NCBI GenBank assembly: GCA_013400155.1
Contig: VXBM01000099.1
Span: 186,001 to 250,000, forward strand
Direction of reading: 5' to 3'
Origin: Helopsaltes ochotensis
Lineage: Eukaryota; Chordata; Aves; Passeriformes; Locustellidae
DNA: 64,000 nt
Below are positions 11,601-22,091 of the stretch, one piece after another. Positions within the stretch are counted from its first letter, which is position 1; each line of letters begins with the position of its first letter. The translations under genes were made by a program, and so were the position numbers. The notes under the pieces were generated by a model that saw only the letters and a program-made list of their open reading frames with translations, was not told the DNA's origin and made no database searches.

Positions 11601-12753
11601 TTTGCATCTAAGTGACATTTTCAGTAAAAAATAGTTCACTGAGCTGCTGTTGATTTCTGACTTTTCAGATGCCTATTTTTCCCCATCCCAAAAAAAGACC
11701 CAGAAAGTCAAGGGAAGGGAAATGGGAAGGATACAGTCTGGGAAGAAAGCAGCTTCCAGCCAGCTCTAGCATACTAATAATCAGACAAGGCAACCCAGAA
11801 AGACTTTTCTCTCTGACAATGTTGGTTTGAGCAACACCAACAACAGTTGCAAGGGATGACAGGAATGAAAAGCAACATCTGGTGCAGAAAGTTTAGAAGT
11901 GGGCTTTATTTGTTTTTGGCTTTCAGAAATAAAAAGACTAGTGCTAGTCATTAAAAAAAAAAGTTTCATGGCTTATTCTCTTGTGGGAAAGAACTTTTTC
12001 AGTACAGAAATTAAGATCTGAATATCAAACCCCAGCCATTCTCCTCATACAGATTCACCCCGAGCACAAGCCTGAGTGCATAAGTAACCTAAAATGCGTC
12101 TTGGAGCTCCCTTAATTCGTCAGCCTCTAGTTTTTTTTTTTTAGCTGTTGTTTCTCAACACTCTACTGAGATGCAACTTGTTTTCTTGAGCAGGGAATTC
12201 CCCAATTTCACCTGGCTGATGCTGTTTCCTGCCCTGTGACAAACAAATGCTTCTTAAAAGAGGGTAAAATAGAACAAGAAGCTTTTGGGGAAGCTAGCTA
12301 GTAACAGTTTTTTCCCCTCTGCAAACTGAGCACAGGGTCAGAGAAGACATTTCTGTTTTGATTAAGGTATCAGTCCCTTCACTAGAAGGTGTTTGGAGAT
12401 GTTTTTGTAAGAGGTGATGGATGCCCAAACCCACCCCTGGAATCTGAGGACAATCTCCTGCCATTATAGTCAACTAATCCAAACCCCCAATTTCATGGAG
12501 AATGGGGAGCATTGGTGTAAATCTCGGATTGCCAGCTTCCCTCAAAGTATATAAGGAGACTTCAGCAGTTTAACTCACAGTTTACTTCCACAGACCAAAC
12601 TTTGGTGAGGGTAAAGTCTCACTCTGTTGCCAGAGGAACAAAATTATTTACTTCCAAACACTTGGCCCATCATTTTCTTATTAAAGGGACTACTTCATTA
12701 TCAAGGCTTTTACAGCAATTCCATCTAAGCTTTTCCTATCTGTTCATTTACAG
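8681..12753. other. Long unique AT-rich stretch, no gene recognised
   Basis: Contains only short ORFs. One plus ORF at 8853-9158 starts with a hydrophobic run resembling a signal peptide, but the rest has no domain. A-runs occur near 11350 and 11955, and a T-run near 12131. No CR1, SINE or LTR recognised. Confidence 0.5.
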
Positions 12754-12871
12754 GGCAACCGATGAGAATCAAGCTGTCCACAGAGAGAGCAAAAAGCTCC
12801 AGAAAAAGAAAGAGTCACAATTGCAAATATCAATCTCCATGATAGATATCAAGTGTCATCATCAACAATAG
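12754..12871 (+). other. Terminal-exon-like segment, 38 residues plus stop, phase 2
   Basis: The acceptor tract cctatctgttcatttacag ends at 12753. The frame entered in phase 2 reads ATDENQAVHRESKKLQKKKE and ends in SMIDIKCHHQQ before TAG at 12869-12871. It is a charged, Lys/Gln-rich tail with no recognised homologue. ATTAAA, a variant poly(A) signal, lies near 13009. It could be a genuine last exon of an upstream plus-strand gene, but short open stretches after acceptors are common by chance. Confidence 0.25.
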
Positions 12872-15219
12872 CATCTCAACAGCCTTGACTGGAATGCAGG
12901 AAGACACTGTCCCCATTCTCAATTCCAAATTTAATCAAGACACAATGTACCATGCAAAGATTATATACACCTGAATCTGCCAAGATGCCTGCTATGAATT
13001 GTGAACAATTAAATGAAGAAAACTTGAATTTACTTTGATATCAGTAGCAAGTGTTCCCTGTGTAAGGTACAAAAGCTGAAATTGCCCCAGATTTCAGATA
13101 TTTTGTTTCCATAGAGATTCTTCATAGCTCTGCACAAACAACAATACTATTTCCTCAGCACAGCATGTGAAGCAACTGTTGATTGACATAAAAAAAAAAA
13201 AAGATGTGGCCTTGTTTAATTAGCATAAGTCAGGAGAGTTCCCAGTGGCAATTGGGTTGTATGATCCCCAAGCCTAAATTTTATATCTGGGGCAATATAT
13301 ATACACATACACACAATTCAAACACAGAGCACACAGTAGCAGGAGGTTGCAATGCCTGAGTAACTCCTTCAAAACACTGCAGGGAGAAAGTACTCCAGAA
13401 AGATCAGAGAGGGGTTTCAAGGCTGGGAAAGTGAGGCAATACCTGTGTAGAAGGTGAAGAAGCAGCAGCTGCCAGGTTAAAATGAAAGGGGATAGTTTGA
13501 AGAAGGTTGACGTGAATACAAAACCTAGCTCCACTATGAACTGTGTCCAGCTTATCTAAATTTATCTCCTACTACTCCATATTTCTCCATAATTATATGG
13601 CTGGATATGCTGAAAACAGAGGAGTCTGAAATCTGGGGTCTAAAGCCACTAATTCAGAGTAGAGAATGGTCTGTTTATTTAGTTGACTGCACTAAGAAAT
13701 CATCTTCCAGAGTAGAAAGAAATGGGCATTGCTGAAAAAAACTAATCAAGTTGGGAGGTGAACCCTATTCACATTTGCAATAAGGAACATATCTGAGCAA
13801 ACAAATTTTCTGTTATTTTCCTGAGTTTTTTCCTTCCAATAACAATGAGCAAATAGTAAAGGGAACTAAGAGTATGTTACACAGAGCAGGGAGCATTCCT
13901 TACGGAGCAGCAGCTCTGCTAAGATAATGTCATCAATCAGAGAGAGGAAACAAATATGCTTTGTCCAAAGTGTCAGCACTGGACCTTGCTTGATTTTTCA
14001 AATGAATATTTTCAAATTAAATCTTCAAAGAATTCAAGCATGATATTTATTGCAAGCATTACTCAAAGTCTTTTGTTTCTGGAAAACAGATTTAATTAAA
14101 ATAGTGAGCATCAATAAACAGATCAAGTAAATATTTTTTTATTAGAATGACAGAGCCAGAAACACAAGAAAAATAAACCTAAAAGGCTCAGAGAAAGCCC
14201 TGCAAATTCCTTTTTAATAATCAGCTCTTACTCTCACAGCATTCTTGCTTTTTTTTCAGAAAGAGATGATCAGTATTTGTACCCATTTCCTACAGAAGCA
14301 CATCATAAAGAACTTGACACACACGACTCACCTGGGCACAATTTCCTCAGTTTGAGCAGGTCAGGGCCAATTCCCTGACCCAGGCCATACCCAGAGGGGA
14401 ATGCCTTGAGGGCTTACACCAATGTGGTAGCATGCTGGTTATCTCTGGCTGGTTTTAGGACTGCATTCCTGGTACATCAGGTGTTGCATTTAAACTTCTC
14501 TCCATTGTCTTAGCTAATATTTTGGTTAAAATTCATCACTTTACCAGCCCTTAATGGCATCAGGGGAAAGAAGAAAGGAAAAGATGAGTAAGGAGAAGAG
14601 CCAGTAACTCCTCTTTACACACCACAGCTGAGCTCGTGCTAGAGGTGCATTAAATGTGGAAGATTAAACTGATAAAAAAATCCCTTTAGTGGAATGTACA
14701 TGAATAATTTGTGATATCCTCAAAGTCTTAGGGCCCCGAGTTAAGTCTAGATTTTTAAAGCTCTCCAAGCAAAAGCAATCAATACTCTATTTCACAAAGA
14801 TTTCAGCCTCCCCAGGCTGTAGTCTTCCAGAGCCCCAGGGCACTGCAACTGGCCCAAGCACATCAATATTCCCACGTACACTAATGTGTGGATTTCAGGG
14901 CAGGGCCTCAACAGTCTCCAGGCAGGGGTGGCACAGCAGCACCAGCCTGGACCCACCTCTGCACCCCCCAGGTTACAGGAGGTGCCACTGGGAGCATTTA
15001 GGGGGCCACAGCCCGCTGACACCGCACCAGATGAACACAGTGGGGCTGCTGTTGCTGTCTTGCCACCACACAGGATTCGGCAGATTCACAAGGGGAGATG
15101 AAGGCAAATACTTATTTTCACGAACTTCCCTCAGGCAAGAGATCCTTGGTGCAGAGCAGCCAGACATTTGGTGGAGTCTTTCTGAGCTTTTGCTCCTGTG
15201 ACTATTTAGAATAGGCAGT

Positions 15220-15223
<4 letters not shown>
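12872..15223. other. Unique sequence, no gene recognised
   Basis: Includes a 13-bp A-run near 13191, a short TA/CA stretch near 13297-13313 and overlapping short ORFs at 14792-15201. No repeat family recognised. Confidence 0.5.
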
Positions 15224-15262
<39 letters not shown>

Positions 15263-15282
15263 TATATATTTACACACACACA
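15224..15282. repeat. Compound microsatellite (TA)n(CA)n
   Basis: A pure TA run (15224-15252) passes into TACACACACACA, a short ATATAT interruption and a second TTTACACACACACA. The CA part can form Z-DNA and the TA run can extrude a cruciform. Likely length-polymorphic. Confidence 0.97.
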
Positions 15283-16489
15283 GAGCCTCCTTAACAGGAA
15301 AGATTACCAAGTCCAGAAGTTGAAGTGACATTGATTTATTTATGCTCAGAGCACACAGGTTAGGACCTGAGCAGATTACAAAAACATCATCTCAAAAATA
15401 AACTTTCCTTTGGATGAGTCTTACTTTGAGGACTTTTTAAGGTATGTGAATAAAAAGTTGAATTCCTAATAAAAGTTTTATTAGTCGAATTAAAGGTTTT
15501 TAATCACTGCCCACGTCTGGATGCCAAGGAGAAGAGAATACTGTAAACACAGCCTGATCATACAAAGAACATGGGAAAGGGCAATGGCTGGCAAGGGGAT
15601 GCAGAGAAATTACCACAGCTAAAATGGCTCTAAAATAAAAATATTCTAGTCATCCCTCTGTAAAGCAGTATCAGAAAAAGATGCAGCTCTTAAAAGAAGA
15701 ACTTTTAATAGCTCCTGAATTTGCAGATGTAACCTTATAGCTGTAGAAGAGTGTCTATATTTAAGAAACTATGATGAAAAACACATTAATTTATTGATGG
15801 TGAGAGATCTATTAGGCTGACTTCAAAAGTCTTCTAGTTTTTAGAAGAGATTTTGAAGCCAAGTGTGCTGTGAGTGAGTGGAGACCAGACTGAAACACAA
15901 CCTGCATTAACTACAGGGGGGTTAATGTGATTGACACAACACCTTCACTGCCAAGAGAGGTGAAGGAGTCCTGGGCCCCAGAACCTTCACCAAAGCAGGT
16001 TGCATTTGCAATAATTACTTCCCAGCCCACCTCTAAAATTGCCTCCTGACCAGGAGTACACAGACGATGTCTTCAAAGAACACCAACTTTGTTGGCTTTA
16101 ACAAGACAGGTTTTAGCAGAGCACTGGAGCACCATGTGGGCAGGGATGACACTGACTACTGAATTAACGGAAGTGGTATTTAAATTTAAAACAAAAATAG
16201 ATTCATTTTGGAATAAAAATTGAATTTTCATTATAAGCTACATGCTTGCGGTTGGAACTGTCTGAGGAGGAAAAGATGCGGATCCCATGACAACTGAATT
16301 ACCATAATGAAGCCACAAAAAAAGGTCACTGTGCTCCCAGGGTGCTGCACAGGAGAGCCAACTCCTGCAAGTGCAACAGGGGCACAAAGCACCTGCAAGG
16401 TATTTACCCTAGAAGATGTGGGTGGTCCAAGCACAATTAACAAAGCTGAACTCATTCTACAAGTGGGCAGGAGGAAGACTCCTGGCATG
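15283..16489. other. Unique sequence, no gene recognised
   Basis: No clear repeat. The last 100 bp may be further diverged upstream CR1 sequence, but I could not align it. Confidence 0.45.
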
Positions 16490-16760
16490 ATTTCAATAAT
16501 GGAACGACTGCTTTAAGAGAGCTGAACAGACTGGGTTGATTTAGCCTGTCAAAATGAAGGCTAAGAGGGGATACAAACCCTTTTCCTTCAGGATTAAACA
16601 GTAAGCAGGGAAGAACTATTGGAGCTGAAAGAGAATTCTGCACGAAACCATTGTGAATACACGCGAGTTTGGAGTCAGAATGCAGGTTTGAGCTCTTGGA
16701 GGAGCAGGGCTCAGGAGGATCGAGCTCCTAACAGGACAATTGAGGAAAGAAAACTCAACC
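16490..16760 (+). mobile_element. Ancient CR1 LINE relic (ORF2 C-terminal region)
   Basis: Sense-strand match to the old amniote CR1 C-terminal region: AGAGAGCTGAACAGACTGGG then TTGATTTAGCCTG and AAGGCTAAGAGGGGATA. After a gap comes GGGAAGAACTATTGGAGCTG then AAAGAGAATTCTGCACGA, the block that reads 'gaagaactatttaagctgaaggacaa..ggcacaagaac' in the family. Strongly diverged and interrupted, so it is much older than the copy at the left edge. Ends are approximate. Confidence 0.6.
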
Positions 16761-17289
16761 TGCCTGGCAACAGCAGCCTGCTCACCTGGCAAACAAGCTC
16801 GTACCACTTGTCTGTGTCAGCACAGAAACCTGCTCACAGGCCTCCATTCCCAAAACCTCCTCAAAAGAAAATATTTGGAAAGTGTGCTAAACTTTAAGAG
16901 GACTACAAGGCGATTACTGAATTCCCCAGACAATCTGCATCTCAGTCCCACCGCCAGTGTGGGCAGTCTTAGAAATAATTTCCTTTCTTTTTATTTTTAT
17001 TTTTTTTTAGCTTGCCTGAACATCCCATAAAAAAAGGAATTACTACAGTGAAAGGGGGAAATTGATTATGCACATAGTACTTTCAAATGCAGGAGGAAAA
17101 CAAACTAGAAAAAATAGAGCAGAATAAATTGTTTCTGCAATCTCAGCAAGTTAGATTAAAAGAAGAAAAATCCAGGAGATAAGTGAGAAGGGAGAGGTGG
17201 TTTTGTTTTGGTTTTTTTTCCCCAAAATTTTAACTGGTCTTTTTATACCAAAAGACATACATAATTTTTATTTTTCTGCACAAACACGA
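16761..17289. other. Unique sequence with T-rich tract
   Basis: A T-rich run lies at about 16981-17011. There are no recognisable exons or repeats. Confidence 0.45.
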
Positions 17290-17509
17290 ATATCCTGGGG
17301 AAATATCGTTAAATCACCCAGACAAAGAAAAAAAAAGCTGGAAAGACTGTTTAGATGAAAACCCAATCGATAAAACCGCTCAGAAGAAATACTTATCTGC
17401 ATCCTGTTGGAGATTGACAGGGGAGGTATTAATATTGTGTGTGCTTGTCTAGTGGATAAGATAATCGAGCACCATCAAAATGCAAAGCGGATCCCGCAAC
17501 TCCTCCAGC

Positions 17510-17512
<3 letters not shown>
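17290..17512. promoter_or_regulatory. Candidate conserved non-coding block
   Basis: Non-repetitive sequence with retained CpGs and dense transcription-factor-like words. These include ATATCGTTAAATCACCC, the palindromic core TATTAATA near 17430, GGATAAGATAATCG at 17454-17467 and an octamer-like ATGCAAAG near 17479. It runs directly into the poly(A) tract. Conservation is suspected from texture only. It adjoins a CpG-rich segment, so it could belong to a promoter. Confidence 0.3.

Positions 17513-17557
<45 letters not shown>
17513..17557. repeat. Poly(A) tract, 45 bp uninterrupted
   Basis: Forty-five consecutive A on the plus strand. Avian CR1 elements do not end in poly(A), and no AATAAA lies just upstream, so a retroposed mRNA tail is not supported. 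It may be an expanded mononucleotide repeat or partly an assembly length artefact. Confidence 0.98.
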
Positions 17558-17560
<3 letters not shown>

Positions 17561-17800
17561 CCTTTTCCATCTGAATTCCCTTTCTCCTGCAATGCCATCT
17601 AGAGGAAAGCAGGCAGAGGGAAGGGCGGGCCGAGGCAAAGGGCTGGGCCGGCGGAGGGTGCGGGCTGAGGGCGAGGCTTGCCCAGCCCTGGCTGATGAGG
17701 GGAATTGGGAGCCTCTGGGGGCTGCAGCCCCTGGCTCCAGCAGCACAAATCGCATCCGAGCAGAGGGGACCCGGCACCGGGGTTTCCCCCGACACCTTTC
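17558..17800. promoter_or_regulatory. Small CpG-rich segment, possible promoter
   Basis: About ten CpGs cluster between 17625 and 17795 in GC-rich sequence, in contrast to the CpG-poor surroundings. Several G-runs (GGGCTGGG, GAGGGTGCGGGCTGAGGG) could form a quadruplex. Overlapping ORFs run through both strands; the plus 148-codon frame (17592-18038) has no recognisable domain. It could be the first exon/promoter of an unannotated transcript or simply a GC-rich island. No definite TATA box or splice donor assigned. Confidence 0.35.
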
Positions 17801-20645
17801 TAAGGAAGGCACTCTGTGCTACTACGGGTCTCCGTCTGCTGAAGAAATCCTCATACATTTCATCCCTTCTCCCACTGTTTGCATCTGCACACGTATGAAA
17901 GAGGAATCCTCTAACATCCCAGATTCGACAGGAGGAGTAAAGGAAAAAGAAATAAACCAAAATAACAACGACAAATCAGGAACTAAAATTTACAGTGAGT
18001 CACAGACACGTCCAGGCAAACCAGCAGAATTTGGTTAGGGAAAGTTCAGAGCCCACTTTGCCCCCTCATCCAGAGTCTCCTTGCCAGGACCTTGAGCACT
18101 CCCTTCAATTCTGTACTGCTGCTCCCTAACCATTTCCTCTCCGAGGGGCTGCAGGTGCAAGGCTCAGGCTGGGAGACACTCAGGATTGCAGCAGGCACTT
18201 CTGCATGCTCAGGGTCACATTTCCCACCGCCGGCCTCAGCCTTGTTTTGTGCAGCAGCAGCGAGCGCAGCCCCTGGCTCTCAGCTCCACAAGGACTAACA
18301 CAACATCAAGCAGTGTTAAAACCTCAGCAAGAGCTTTGCCACATGCAACACGCAGGATGGTTGGGAATGCATCACTTTTTTTTACCCTACAAAGAATTTA
18401 AACCGTTCCTCTCAGATCACAGCTCTCAAATACTGCTAATGTAGATGTTTCTATCTGAGGGCTCAAGCTTTTTCCTCAGAGTTCCCCTGGCCTTTAAAAA
18501 TTAATCACAGTCAAGCTGTAGGAAGAAAAAAAAGGGAAAGGAAAAGAAAAAGCTTCAAAGCTTTTAGGGAATAGAACAGTTCAGAATATTTTGTTTTGAC
18601 GATCACTGGCTGTAATTTTTTTCCTGACAATTTAGAAGTTATTTTTAAGCCAAAAAAAATCCATGAAACTAGCAGTAAATAAGACTTTGTTAAGAAATCT
18701 TGACGATTTTATTCACTGGGATGTGCAAAAGAAAAATAATTATGTTATTCAGGTCTAGACACTGCCTAATTTTTTCAGTGGTAAAACAGCTTTAAAGGAC
18801 CTTTTAAGAAGCATGCAATTTAAGTGAATTTTCTTTTATAGCAAAAAGTGAAAGAAAAGACAACTTCCTCTGGTCAAGGGAAGGGAAGAGAGTGAGAGGA
18901 GTTCTGAATATGCTGCTCAAGCACAGATTCTTGTGACTGATAAATCTTAATTCTGTATGAAGTCTATTGTTCAAAGCTGGGCTTGCAGACAGCTTAAAAG
19001 CAGGGAAGTTTTACCTTGTGTTCAAGGACAAGCGTTATCCAGACATCAAGAACTGAGGGAATGAACAGCCCTGGTACAGCATATCCAGGGAGCAGAAGAC
19101 TGCTGAGGCCTGAGGATGGCTATTTTAAAAAAATAATTCATACTTTCCGCCAGCTAAAATATTTTACAAATGTTTTGGTGAAATGCATCAGTCACCTTAA
19201 AGAAAGCAGCCTCCTGAGCTCTACTCCATGGCCACACTTAGCCAAGGCTTCATCACAGAGGTACTGGGGGGATGTGCTATTTAAACTGAGAACTGGGTAT
19301 AGAAATATCTTTATAAACAACACCTCAGATAGCCTACTGGGAAGTCTTGGTCTCTGCCAAAGCTGTGACAATCTAATGCCCAAGATCTACGTAGGAAAGA
19401 TTGGTTTGTATTTCGAAAGGTGAAAATGGTAACTGAGTCATCCCTAGTTCTCAAGAACAGTGAGCAGAATCATTTAGTAAAAGTCACCAAAATAACAGTT
19501 CCTTGTTCCTCTTCTTCCATGTGAAACTTCAAACAGTTCAATTTATCAGTGCTGAAGGGTTCTCTACCTGCTGATTTTGAGCACTAACAAATTTCCAAAC
19601 CTTTCTTACAACGATCTCCAGAAACATTTCCATCTCTTAACATGGAATTTCAACAGTTTTTAAATAAATAACCACCAAGAATTCAAAAACTATATGAAAT
19701 GAGAAAGACTAGTCAACACCCCCTAATTTCAGAACTCAGAGTAGTTGCTGGGTCACTTCCAGTTCCCCCCGAGCACAAAACAGGAACCCTTTGATGTCTC
19801 TCCTTGAGCATTCAGCCTTTACTGACCAAGTTACAATCAGAGGATGAAGACATGCAAACCTCATCACCTTCCAGACAAACCAACCCCACCATGGGCTGGA
19901 TGCAGCAGCTGGGATGATGGTGCAGTGGCTGTGTGCTGACACTGTCACCACACCCTGCCTAAGAGCACAAATTCCCTCTTCCAGCTGGGCTAATTGTATC
20001 ATTTTCCTGTTCTCATACAGGCACCTCTATTTCCTCTTATTTATCTCTCTACCTTAGTGTATTAGTGGTAAAAAACCCCAAGGAATTCAGACTCCTAGGC
20101 ATCAGCAGCTTCGGTAACCCCTTGCCAATTTGTAGGATGGTGGTTGTCCCCCTTGCTCTCAGCTGGACAACATCTTTGTCCCTTACCTCCCCATCAAGAA
20201 AACCCAAAGTCCTTTCACCCTCTGCCTCAAAGCCAGTTTGAACCAGTGGCACGGAAACAGGCTCCAGGGCATCTCTAAGTGCAGCATAAAGACAGATATA
20301 TCTTCTTTCATGAAGCAGCCCCTCTGCTGCACAAACCACACTGTGAGCTCTCCCAGAAAATCCTCTCCTCCACGGAAGAAATCATCTCCTCAGCTGCTGC
20401 CCCAGGGACAGCAGAGGGCAAGTTCTGCAATTACATGACAAAACTCACAAATTATTTTTTTTAAAAAAACGAAGCAACACAAAACAGATAATTAATTTAC
20501 AAAGAGAAATAAATGATGCCTTATCCCTAAATAGCCCAAGCTCATGAAAGGGAACAGCATATTTGTTGTCTGCCACATGAGTGGCTCTGACCAGCAGCTG
20601 CAGAAAGGCAGGGGATTTTAAATCTGCTGGGATCCAGTCATGTAG
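17801..20645. other. Unique sequence, no gene recognised
   Basis: The largest frame is 135 codons on plus (19016-19423) without a recognisable domain. The 19736-20340 region has minus ORFs of 88 and 96 codons, also unrecognised. No repeats identified. Confidence 0.45.
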
Positions 20646-20677
20646 CAGTACTTCACTCACTCAGTACTTCACTCAGG
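20646..20677. repeat. 16-bp tandem duplication (two copies)
   Basis: CAGTACTTCACTCACT is followed immediately by CAGTACTTCACTCAGG (14 of 16 identical). A small local duplication. Confidence 0.9.
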
Positions 20678-22065
20678 TATGCACCATTCCACTAGCACTG
20701 TAGAGCCCTGAGTATTTAGTTCCACCAGCACTATCATGCACCATTCTCAGAGTGAGCTGAGGTCCTGCTTTAATTCGTTCTATCTCTGTGTACACAACAA
20801 AGCTACTGCTTAAAGTGGATAAAATCGGTTCTGATTTTTATTCTTTCTTGAGTGGTTCTCTAGCAGAGAACTTCAAATTTTAGACTATACATGACATGGC
20901 TTTAAAATCTGTTCTCAAAACTTTTCCTTGTGCATCTGCTGAACCAGGGAGAGGTGGGCTCTCTGAGCCCTGGGGCCTTGAGGTGGATTCAAAAGAAACG
21001 TGTTGTCCAGGAAGAGAAGGCAGAAGCTCAGCTGCAAGGGCTGGGAGCAGGTTTGCTGCTGCTTCTCTGCCAGATGGGCAGTGGCCCCAGGGAGAAGAAG
21101 CATGTCCATGCCAGCAGGCACCATCTCCTCCTGAGCAGAAAAAGATTAGAGAGATGCCTTGGCTCTGGGGACACTGCACTTTTTAATGCTAATCCCTTAT
21201 CTACTAGCAAAGGAGAAGGTTGCATTCCTTCACTGGAAGCAAGAGGGACAGCAAAGAAAAGAGAGATAAATCATATCTGACACTACTCTTAATACATTTC
21301 TCTACAGAGATGGCTACACCAAGAGATGTCCATGTACTAACCTTGATTGAGAGGTTATTTGTGCCCAATATGCTAAGAAAAAAAAATAAAAAAAAGGTCA
21401 AGAACAAATCATCCTGTTAGGCTGCCAACATCAGAGCCTTGGATTTTGACTGAGCCAGGACAGAAGCAAGAAGGCAGTGTAAGTAATTCAGAGCACAACT
21501 TCCTTTTGGAAAGTTACTTTAAAAAAATTAAAGGTCACAGGATTGTCCTAAGGAAAAGGTTTCTTGTAGCTTGTACTCTGTTTTTATTCCATGAGCCTTT
21601 AGGCATGAGATTTCTCTGGTGGCTCAGGCTTTGCTCAGTACAGCTCCAAACTTTCTAAACAATTTCCAAAGTAACTTGGGGGAAAAAATTAGCTTTGAAA
21701 TATTTTATCACCCAGCTTTTAAGAACTGATTAAAAAAAAAAAAAGGTGCTTTGTAGGACATAATTCTCTCTGCAAATCCTTGTCTAGGCAATCCTTGATG
21801 GCAAAAAATATTGAATGAGACTTTACAAAGTGACTGTAAGAGAGGACAGGGTATCACAAGTCATGGGTTTAGGGATTTCTTGCCTGGCATTAGCACTCTA
21901 TTGTAAGGTCCTCTGGGGAAATCCCAGCATGTTTTGCAAGATTTCCATTTCATCTTGAAAATGCTTTCCAATCCCTATAGCACGCTAGGTTAGAAAGGGA
22001 AACACTTGCATTTTAGCACTGGAAGAAATGGAGTCAAGTGAGAAGAGCCACTTATTTAAGAAAAA
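20678..22065. other. Unique sequence, no gene recognised
   Basis: Overlapping ORFs on both strands at 20880-21280 reflect a GC-richer stretch. An acceptor-like tract (catttctctacag) ends at about 21306 and is followed by a short open frame ending in a Lys/Asn-rich run encoded by A-tracts. Not convincing as an exon. Confidence 0.45.
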
Positions 22066-22091
22066 AACCAACCAACCAACCAACCAACCAA
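22066..22091. repeat. Microsatellite (AACC)n
   Basis: About six tandem AACC units within an A/C-rich stretch, flanked by A-runs on both sides. Confidence 0.95.

Noticed and set aside
17513..17557. Poly(A) run as the tail of a processed pseudogene
   Set aside because: No AATAAA just upstream, no recognisable mRNA-like sequence before it and no flanking target-site duplication seen.
17592..18038. 148-codon ORF beside the CpG-rich segment as a coding exon
   Set aside because: Its first half is a GC-driven Arg/Gly/Ala-rich frame with longer ORFs on the opposite strand, and no clear donor fits its end.
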